Assembly: GCA_964404605.1 (NCBI GenBank) | Contig: CAYOKT010000081.1 | Span: 1-12,499, forward strand | Source of the DNA: CAYOKT01 sp964404605 | GTDB lineage: Bacteria > Electryoneota > Electryoneia > Electryoneales > Electryoneaceae | Length of the DNA: 12,499 nt | Direction of reading: 5' to 3' | Shown here: positions 7,082 to 12,499 of the stretch, piece by piece | Position numbering within the stretch: position 1 is the first letter of the stretch | How the letters are laid out: each line of letters opens with the position of its first letter | The notes under the pieces: model-generated | What the model was told of the DNA's origin: nothing | The model's input: only the letters and a program-made list of their open reading frames with translations | Databases searched by the model: none | Position numbers and translations under genes: made by a program

Positions 7082-8364
7082 TGAGACGATACGTTTCAGC
7101 GGCCCTTGCCTCTTCGATTCTCCTGCTCTTCTTCGCCGGCGGCGCGTCGGCACAGCCGGACCCCTACCCGGTCATCGCGGCGGCGTATGAGCCGGGATTC
7201 GGGTACCTGACAATGCCCGATGCGTACGGCGGGAACGCGCAGCCGGGCTGGATCTGGCACCTGGTGCTCGACCGTGACGGCGACGGTCTCGCCCCGCCGG
7301 TGCTCGAAGGGGACGACATCGGGCAGCCCGGCGAGGACGACCTGCTCCTCGCCGTGGGGCGGCTCGGCGACGGCTTCTACCTGCCGGATTCGCTGATGTC
7401 GGTCGCGGTCCCGGTGACCTCCTACCCCGTGCGCATCGGCCTGCCGCTCTTCCTGCGCCTGTTCGCCGCCGACAGCCTCGCGCCCGGGGTGGCGTTCGGG
7501 GAGACCCCCGGTGCGGGTACGCCGCTGCCCGCCGAAGCCTTCGCCATCGCGAATCTCTTCCTGCCGCCGCCGGGAGGAGGGCTGCTTCCCTCGCGGCTGG
7601 AGCCGGGGGGGCTGCCGGCGGTCGCGGTAGACAGCGTCGGTGTGGACCCCTTCGCGGAATGGCTGGTGCTGGAGATTCCCGGCACGGCGACGGCGGCGTT
7701 CCACCGTGTCGATGGGACGAGCCTGACCTTCGCTTCGCTCCGCCTCTACGAGGGCGAACCCGCCGGCTGGAACCTGTCCGAACCGCCCCTGCCGAGGTGC
7801 ATGACCCTGATGAGTTTTTCCCCCTACGACATTCTTGATCCTCCCATCACCCTCGACCTGAGCTGCGGCTTCCGCCCCGGGGAGGTGGATTCGCTGTACG
7901 GGGGCGAGGTGGAGCCGGACCACATGACCCTCTACAAGGAGACGCCCGAAGGCTGGGTCGAAGTGGAGGGGACCGTGGTCGAGTCCGACCCCTGGAGGGT
8001 CAGCTTCGAATCGTTCGGCCAAACTTTCTCCGGGCGCTTCGCTATCGCACCTGATGATCTCACCTCCGTGCCGTGGGACCGGCTGGCCTCCGCGTTCCCG
8101 ACGCGCTATTATCTCTACCCCGTCTATCCCTCCCCCTTCAACTCCACCGCCCGTGTCCGGCTGGACCTGCCGCGCGCCTCCCCGGTCCGCCTGGAGGTGT
8201 TCAATATCCTCGGGCAGCGCGTGGCGGTGCTGAGTCACGGCGTCTTGCCCGCCGGAAGCCACGCCTTTACCTTTGCGGGGAATCATCTCGCCAGCGGACT
8301 GTACCTCCTGCGTGTCCGCGCCGGCGGGTACGAATCCACTCGCAAGGTGATGCTGATACGATGA
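7078..8364 (+). CDS. Secreted protein with type IX secretion-type C-terminal sorting domain
   Basis: Exported surface or extracellular protein of unknown function, 428 aa. Residues 1-25 form a signal peptide ending A-S-A. The body (26-340) has no domain I can name. At about 265-335 there is a strand-rich module ending FSGRFAIA, like those seen before sorting tails in other secreted FCB proteins. The last 85 residues (344-428) match the Por-secretion (type A T9SS) tail: YPSPFN at 350-355, then a VRLEVFNILGQRV strand pair, LPAG, and the closing SGLYLLRVRAGG and K-V-M-L-I-R. Such tails guide proteins across the outer membrane and are usually cut off. The start is ATG 7078 or the adjacent ATG 7081. 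It overlaps the gene before it and the gene after it by four bases each. The tail is confident; the role is unknown. Confidence 0.88.
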   Translation: MMRRYVSAALASSILLLFFAGGASAQPDPYPVIAAAYEPGFGYLTMPDAYGGNAQPGWIWHLVLDRDGDGLAPPVLEGDDIGQPGEDDLLLAVGRLGDGFYLPDSLMSVAVPVTSYPVRIGLPLFLRLFAADSLAPGVAFGETPGAGTPLPAEAFAIANLFLPPPGGGLLPSRLEPGGLPAVAVDSVGVDPFAEWLVLEIPGTATAAFHRVDGTSLTFASLRLYEGEPAGWNLSEPPLPRCMTLMSFSPYDILDPPITLDLSCGFRPGEVDSLYGGEVEPDHMTLYKETPEGWVEVEGTVVESDPWRVSFESFGQTFSGRFAIAPDDLTSVPWDRLASAFPTRYYLYPVYPSPFNSTARVRLDLPRASPVRLEVFNILGQRVAVLSHGVLPAGSHAFTFAGNHLASGLYLLRVRAGGYESTRKVMLIR

Positions 8365-9329
8365 GCCTGCGGCGCCGGGGCGGTCTTCCGGTCGCGCTTC
8401 TCAGCTTGGGATTGCTGTTCGCGCTCCTCGCGGGATGCGCGAAAACCGTGAACCGCCGCCCGTTCGATATCGTTTACACCGGCTATCTCATCGGGCAGGT
8501 GAACCCCTGCCGCTGCCCGCGAGTCCGCCTCGGCGGGCTGGCGCGCCGCGCGACGGCGTTTCACAAGCTGGAGGGAGACACGGCGGATCGCGTCGTCGTC
8601 GATTGCGGCAGCTTCGTCTCCCTCCACCCCGAGCAGGGCCGCCAGCGCACCGAGGTGATTCTCACCGCGCTGCAGAGCCTTGGGGTGCGCGCGATCAACA
8701 TCGGGCGGCGTGACCTGCGGTTCGGAATCGGGTTTCTCAAGGAGCTTGGCGGGCGGCGCGGCGTACCCTTCGTCTCCGCCAATCTCCGTGACAGCGTGAC
8801 GGGAACGCAGCCGTTTCCCGGTCACCGGGTCCTCCACCTCGGCCCCCCGGGGGGCGGGGGAATGGAGGTGGCGGTCATCGGTCTCGCCGCCAAGCTGCCC
8901 GGCCAGCAGCCGCCGGAATCCTTCGGGGTCACCCTGGATGACCCCGTCGTCAGCCTGCTGGAGGAGATCGAGCGCATCCCGCGGGAAGTGCAGTACATCC
9001 TCCTTCTCTCGGACGCGGACCAGGGCACCGCACGGCGCTGGCTCTCCGCCCTGCCGGCGGACAACCGCTTGGACCTGGTGCTGCTCGGAGGCGGCCGGTC
9101 GGGCAACAGCATCCGTCGCCGGGTGAACGGCGCGCTGGTGGTCACCGTCGGCCGGCAGGGGCGGCATTTCGACTGGCTCCGGGTGACGCCCGGTCCGGAG
9201 GGGGAGTGGGAGGTGGAGCGGAACGGCTATGCGCTGGACCCCAAGATCCCCGACGACCCGGAGATGGTGAGCCTGCTCGAGCGTGCCTTCCGCGAAGTCG
9301 GGCTCGGGCCCTACGAGGAGGAACCTTGA
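8361..9329 (+). CDS. Lipoprotein related to 5'-nucleotidase/metallophosphatases, probable loss of metal site
   Basis: Lipid-anchored envelope protein, 322 aa. The signal peptide ends in the lipobox LLAGC with C26 as the acylated cysteine. The order of elements follows the calcineurin-like 5'-nucleotidase fold: strand IVYTG at 37-41, NPCRC (48-52) then GGLARRA (58-64), VVVDCGSF (78-85), NIGRRDLRFG (113-122), then VPFVSANL and VAVIGLA. The CxC plus GGLARR pattern is typical of a bacterial lipoprotein branch of this superfamily. The usual metal ligands are missing: the D-x-H of strand one is absent, GD reads as CGS (82-84), and the GNHE motif reads GRRD (115-118). It may therefore bind nucleotides or another ligand rather than hydrolyse them; this is inference. 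The ATG at 8361 overlaps the preceding stop, and its own stop overlaps the cdd start, tying it to the nucleoside genes. Confidence 0.8.
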   Translation: MSLRRRGGLPVALLSLGLLFALLAGCAKTVNRRPFDIVYTGYLIGQVNPCRCPRVRLGGLARRATAFHKLEGDTADRVVVDCGSFVSLHPEQGRQRTEVILTALQSLGVRAINIGRRDLRFGIGFLKELGGRRGVPFVSANLRDSVTGTQPFPGHRVLHLGPPGGGGMEVAVIGLAAKLPGQQPPESFGVTLDDPVVSLLEEIERIPREVQYILLLSDADQGTARRWLSALPADNRLDLVLLGGGRSGNSIRRRVNGALVVTVGRQGRHFDWLRVTPGPEGEWEVERNGYALDPKIPDDPEMVSLLERAFREVGLGPYEEEP

Positions 9330-9751
9330 GCGGATCGGACGAAGAGACCCGCCGCCTGCTGGACGCCGCGGCGGACGCACGCCGGCGGGCCGTCGCCCCC
9401 TATTCCCGCTTCCGTGTCGGCGCGGCGCTGGAGGATGCCGAGGGCAACGTCTGGACCGGGGCGAATGTCGAATCCTCCAGCTTCGGGCTCAGCATCTGCG
9501 CGGAGCGTGTCGCCCTGTTCAAGGCGCTCAGCGAGGGAGTACGCTCTTTCCGCCGCATTGCGATCGCCGCTCACGGGAAGGGGCTGGTGCCGCCCTGCGG
9601 CGCCTGCCGCCAGGTCCTGCAGGACCATGCGCCGGGGATCGAGGTGATCCTCTACGACCCGCGCAGCGGTGAGCGGGAGGTGACCACCCTCGAGGTACTC
9701 TATCCCTCGCCCTTCGGGCACGGCGCTCTCGGCGGGGAGGAGGGGGAATGA
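9326..9751 (+). CDS. cdd: Cytidine deaminase
   Basis: Cytoplasmic zinc enzyme that deaminates cytidine and deoxycytidine to uridine and deoxyuridine in pyrimidine salvage. It is 141 aa from a TTG start, the size of the small homotetrameric form. The TTG is chosen because GAGGAGGAA (9315-9323) sits just upstream, the codon overlaps the previous stop as TTGA, and no ATG or GTG fits nearer the conserved part. Motifs: PYSRFRVGAAL (25-35), NVE (47-49, ribose binding), CAE (58-60, with zinc ligand C58 and catalytic E60) and PCGAC (90-94, with zinc ligands C91 and C94). Thus all active-site residues are present. Its stop overlaps the udk start (ATGA). Confidence 0.96.
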   Translation: MSGSDEETRRLLDAAADARRRAVAPYSRFRVGAALEDAEGNVWTGANVESSSFGLSICAERVALFKALSEGVRSFRRIAIAAHGKGLVPPCGACRQVLQDHAPGIEVILYDPRSGEREVTTLEVLYPSPFGHGALGGEEGE

Positions 9752-10374
9752 AGCCCCGTGCGCTGGTCGGCATCGCCGGGGGGACATGCAGCGGGAAGAC
9801 CCTGGTCTCGACGCGTCTCGCCGAGCAGGTCGGCGAAGAGCTGGTGCTGGTGATGAAGCAGGACAGCTATTACCGCGACCTGCGCGAGTTGACCGCCGAG
9901 GAGCGCGCGCGCTGGAACTTCGACCGGCCGGAGGCGTTCGACCACCCCCTTCTGCACGCCCACCTGCGCGCCTTGATGGAGGGGCGGGCGATCGACCAGC
10001 CCGTGTACAGTTACGTCGATCACATCCGCACCGGGGAGACCACCCGCCTCGAGCCGAAACCGGTGGTCATCTTCGAGGGGATCCTCGTCCTCGACGACCC
10101 GGAGCTGCGGGGGATGATGGATTTCAAGGTGTACGTGGACGAGGACCCGGACATCCGCCTCGCGCGGCGCATCCGGCGCGACGAGGTGGAGCGCGGGCGC
10201 AGCGCCCTCAGCGTCCTCGAACAGTACGAGGAGACCGTGCGCCCGATGCACCAGCAGTTCATCGAGCCGACGAAGCGTTTTGCCGACATTATCATCCCTC
10301 GGGGCGGGGAGAACCTCGCGGCCATCGAGATTCTCGCAAACCACATACGGACCCTCCTCGACGAGAGAGCGTGA
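9748..10374 (+). CDS. udk: Uridine (uridine/cytidine) kinase
   Basis: Cytoplasmic P-loop kinase that phosphorylates uridine and cytidine to UMP and CMP, 208 aa, the usual length. The Walker A motif is GGTCSGKT (11-18). Then come MKQDSYYRDL with the conserved D after the first strand, WNFDRPEAFDHP, the substrate-binding segment PVYSYVDHIRTGET, the strand VVIFEGILVLDD, and the lid region RRIRRDEVERGRS. All are in the order expected for Udk. The phosphoribulokinase/uridine kinase superfamily has other members, but the HIR-type segment and the neighbours make Udk clear. It is translationally coupled to cdd by ATGA and followed 21 bp later by tdk. Confidence 0.96.
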   Translation: MKPRALVGIAGGTCSGKTLVSTRLAEQVGEELVLVMKQDSYYRDLRELTAEERARWNFDRPEAFDHPLLHAHLRALMEGRAIDQPVYSYVDHIRTGETTRLEPKPVVIFEGILVLDDPELRGMMDFKVYVDEDPDIRLARRIRRDEVERGRSALSVLEQYEETVRPMHQQFIEPTKRFADIIIPRGGENLAAIEILANHIRTLLDERA

Positions 10375-10395
10375 CATGCGGGGTAGGACGGGATC

Positions 10396-11022
10396 ATGTT
10401 GAACATCATGCCTCATGACAGCGGCTGGGTGGAAGTCATCTGCGGCTGCATGTTCTCCGGGAAGACGGAGGAGCTGATCCGCCGCCTGCGCCGCGCCGAG
10501 ATCGCCGGGCAGCAGGTGGTGGTGTTCAAGCCGGTGATCGACGACCGCTACGCCGAGGTCGAAGTCGTCAGCCACAGCGAACTGCGCCTCCCCTCGCTGC
10601 CGGTGCGCACCGTGCGGGAGATCGAGGAGCAGGTCGGCGACGCGCAGGTGATCGGCATCGATGAAGCCCAGTTCATCCAGGGGGACCTGTTTCACCTCGT
10701 TCGCCGGCTGGCGGACCGCGGCCGGCGGGTCATCGTCGCCGGGCTCGACACCGACTACCGGGGCGAACCCTTCGAACCGATGCCGCAGTTGATGTGCGAG
10801 GCGGAATTCGTCACCAAGACCATGGCGGTGTGCCACCGGTGCGGCGCGCCCGCCCACCGCACCCAGCGCATCGGCGGCGGCACGGAGCGGGTGATCGTCG
10901 GCGGGAAGGCCCTCTACGAGGCGCGCTGCCGGAGTTGCTGGGAGCCGCCGGACGAGGCCGGCCGACCCACCGGGCAGACCGGTCTGTTCAACGGGAAGCC
11001 CGCCGGGGAGCCGGGGGAGTAG
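10396..11022 (+). CDS. tdk: Thymidine kinase (type II, zinc-binding)
   Basis: Cytoplasmic enzyme that phosphorylates thymidine and deoxyuridine to dTMP and dUMP, 208 aa. Walker A is GCMFSGKT (17-24); most relatives have GPM or GSM, so the Cys at 18 is a small variation. The catalytic base is expected at E90 in IDEAQF (88-93). The lid zinc site has CHRC (146-149) and CRSC (178-181), so all four cysteines are kept. The lasso segment between them (about 150-177) closes over the substrate. ATG 10396 is preferred because TAGGA lies 7 nt upstream; ATG 10408 is possible and would remove four residues. It fits with cdd and udk as the deoxynucleoside arm of the pathway. The last 20 residues are Gly/Pro-rich and not conserved. 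Confidence 0.96.
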   Translation: MLNIMPHDSGWVEVICGCMFSGKTEELIRRLRRAEIAGQQVVVFKPVIDDRYAEVEVVSHSELRLPSLPVRTVREIEEQVGDAQVIGIDEAQFIQGDLFHLVRRLADRGRRVIVAGLDTDYRGEPFEPMPQLMCEAEFVTKTMAVCHRCGAPAHRTQRIGGGTERVIVGGKALYEARCRSCWEPPDEAGRPTGQTGLFNGKPAGEPGE

Positions 11023-11115
11023 GCGCGGGCGGCGGGAGAGGTGTGAGGGGCGGCCCGATTGCACGCCGGACCCGCGGATCCGGGAATCGAGTTCCCACGT
11101 TGCGAGGGAGGACCA

Positions 11116-12423
11116 GTGGATCGCTTCACCGGGATACTTGGTGTTTTCGCCCTGATGGGCATTGCCTGGCTGATCTCCAACAACCGGAAGGCGATCAACT
11201 GGCGCACCGTGGGAGTGGGGGTCGGTCTCCAGGTCCTCTTCGCGCTGCTGGTTCTCAAGACCACGCCCGGCCAGTGGATGTTCCAGGGCGCGCGTGTGCT
11301 GATCAGCCGCCTGCTCACCTTCACCGATTACGGCGCCCATTTCCTCTTCGGCAACCTCTACCTGAGCAGCCCGGAGATCGCCGAGTCCATCGCTGATGAC
11401 ATCCCGGCCGGCGGGCTGGTCGAGGGGTTCAGCGTCACCAACCCCGCCACCGGCGACCTGGTCTCCCTGGGCACCGTCTTCGCCATCCATGTGCTCCCGA
11501 CGATCATCTTCTTCGCCTCCCTGATGGCGCTGCTCTACTACCTCGGCGTCATGCAGCGCATCGTGCAGGGGTTCGCCTGGTTGATGACCCGGGCGATGGG
11601 CACCAGCGGCTCGGAGTCGCTCTCGGTGGCGAGCAACATCTTCGTCGGCCAGACCGAGGCGCCCTTCGTCGTCAAGCCCTTCCTCGGGCGGATGACCTTC
11701 AGCGAGATCATGGCGGTGATGACCGGCGGCTTCGCCACCGTGGCGGGGGGGGTGATGGCGGCCTATGTCCGCTTCGGGGTCGACCCCGGGCACCTGATGG
11801 CCGCCAGCGTGATGAGCGCCCCGGCGGCGCTGGTGATGGCCAAACTGATCATCCCCGAGACCGAGACGCCCGAGACCGGCAAGTCGGTGAAGATCCACGT
11901 CGAGCAGCCCTATGCGAACGTCATCGACGCCGCCGCGGGAGGGGCGACCGACGGCCTCAAGCTGGCGGTCAATGTCGCCGCGATGCTGGTCGCCTTCATC
12001 GCGATCATCGCGATGATCAACGCCCTCCTCGGGTGGGCCGGCGGACTGGTGGGGATCGAGAACCTGAGCCTGAAAATTATTTTCGGCTATCTCTTCAGCC
12101 CCCTCGCCCTGCTGATGGGCGTGCACCCGAAGGATATCCTCGATGTCGGCTACCTGCTGGGGACCAAGATCAGCATCAATGAATTCGTCGGGTATGTCGA
12201 GCTGGCGGGGCTGCGCGGCGAGATCAGCCCGCGCAGCTTCACCATCGCCACCTACGCCCTCTGCGGCTTCGCGAATTTCTCCTCGATCGCGATCCAGATC
12301 GGCGGCATCGCCGCGCTGGTGCCGTCGAGGCGGCGCGACCTCGCCCGGCTCGGCCTGCGCGCGATGATCGCCGGCGCCCTGGCCTCCTGGCAGACCGCCG
12401 CCATCGCCGGGATTCTGCTGTAA
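11116..12423 (+). CDS. nupC: Concentrative nucleoside transporter (CNT/NupC family)
   Basis: Inner-membrane symporter that brings nucleosides in with H+ or Na+, 435 aa from a GTG start. GGAGG lies 4 nt upstream, and the protein then begins like its family with a first TM segment and SNNRKAINW (21-29). Substrate-site motifs are all present: GQTEAP (178-183), NEFVGY (355-360) and GFANFSSI (384-391), which in the structurally known CNT hold uracil and ribose. Upstream in-frame codons (TTG 11059) would add non-conserved residues before TM1 and are rejected. The 93-bp gap after tdk holds a small hairpin, GGGAA/TTCCC at 11082-11096, close to the ribosome site; whether it matters is unknown. CNTs of this type favour pyrimidine nucleosides, matching the cdd-udk-tdk genes. 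Whether Na+ or H+ is used cannot be told. Confidence 0.96.
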   Translation: MDRFTGILGVFALMGIAWLISNNRKAINWRTVGVGVGLQVLFALLVLKTTPGQWMFQGARVLISRLLTFTDYGAHFLFGNLYLSSPEIAESIADDIPAGGLVEGFSVTNPATGDLVSLGTVFAIHVLPTIIFFASLMALLYYLGVMQRIVQGFAWLMTRAMGTSGSESLSVASNIFVGQTEAPFVVKPFLGRMTFSEIMAVMTGGFATVAGGVMAAYVRFGVDPGHLMAASVMSAPAALVMAKLIIPETETPETGKSVKIHVEQPYANVIDAAAGGATDGLKLAVNVAAMLVAFIAIIAMINALLGWAGGLVGIENLSLKIIFGYLFSPLALLMGVHPKDILDVGYLLGTKISINEFVGYVELAGLRGEISPRSFTIATYALCGFANFSSIAIQIGGIAALVPSRRRDLARLGLRAMIAGALASWQTAAIAGILL

Positions 12424-12432
12424 TCGTGTTGT

Positions 12433-12456
12433 AGGGGCACGGCGTGCCGTGCCCCT
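12433..12456. repeat. Near-perfect palindrome downstream of nupC (dispersed-repeat type or terminator)
   Basis: GGGGCACGGC (12434-12443) and GCCGTGCCCC (12446-12455) are exact inverted arms around GT, extended by A12433/T12456. No T-tract follows on either strand, so it is not a textbook intrinsic terminator, although it begins only 10 bp after the nupC stop. Palindromes opening with GTAGGGGCACGGC are familiar as dispersed intergenic repeats in many environmental bacterial genomes; I recall this from general knowledge and could not search for it. Confidence 0.75.
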
Positions 12457-12467
12457 GCGGCATGCTG

Positions 12468-12496
12468 AGGGCGGCCCAGTCCCGAAGGGTGGCCCT
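12468..12496. repeat. Second imperfect hairpin at the window end
   Basis: AGGGCGGCCC (12468-12477) pairs with GGGTGGCCCT (12487-12496) with one mismatch around a 9-base loop. It follows the first palindrome by 11 bases. Together they may form one composite repeat or mark the end of the nupC transcript. The rest of the element, if any, lies beyond the window. Confidence 0.5.
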
Positions 12497-12499
12497 GTC

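Noticed and set aside
9700..12126. 808-codon open frame on the minus strand
   Set aside because: It lies antisense to cdd (end), udk, tdk and nupC, which all have complete family motifs. The translation is rich in His, Asp, Gly and Arg with no fold pattern, as expected from an antisense frame in GC-rich DNA.

Overview
The window is visibly GC-rich and bacterial, most likely from an uncultured Gram-negative lineage related to the FCB group (Eisenbacteria, Krumholzibacteriota or Latescibacterota would fit). This placement is inference. It rests on a C-terminal tail of the type IX secretion kind (gene at 7078-8364), a lipobox lipoprotein, a two-domain M16 peptidase with a signal peptide, and dense coding. 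No rRNA, tRNA, CRISPR array, insertion sequence or phage gene was found.

Layout. Two gene blocks diverge from a 428-bp intergenic region (5709-6136). The leftward (minus) block is gatE (5708-3783), a two-TM potassium channel with a cytoplasmic RCK region (3706-2702), and a secreted M16 zinc peptidase (2633 to beyond base 1, cut by the window edge). The gaps are 76 and 68 bp, so these three could share a transcript. The rightward (plus) block holds seven genes (6137-12423). They are a secreted protein with a duplicated domain, a secreted protein with a T9SS-type tail, a lipoprotein related to 5'-nucleotidase/metallophosphatases, cytidine deaminase (cdd), uridine kinase (udk), thymidine kinase (tdk) and a concentrative nucleoside transporter (nupC). 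The first five junctions up to udk are four-base stop/start overlaps (ATGA or TTGA), which points to a translationally coupled operon.

How the genes may work together. Genes four to seven form a coherent pyrimidine-nucleoside salvage route: NupC imports nucleosides, Cdd converts cytidine to uridine, and Udk and Tdk trap uridine, cytidine and thymidine as monophosphates. The three envelope genes in front of them may serve nucleotide or nucleic-acid capture at the cell surface, but that is inference from position and from the nucleotidase-like fold of the lipoprotein.

Most notable points: an archaeal-type GatE in a bacterial setting without gatD beside it; a 167-bp imperfect inverted repeat between the divergent operons; the nucleotidase-like lipoprotein that seems to have lost its metal ligands; and a palindromic intergenic repeat after nupC.
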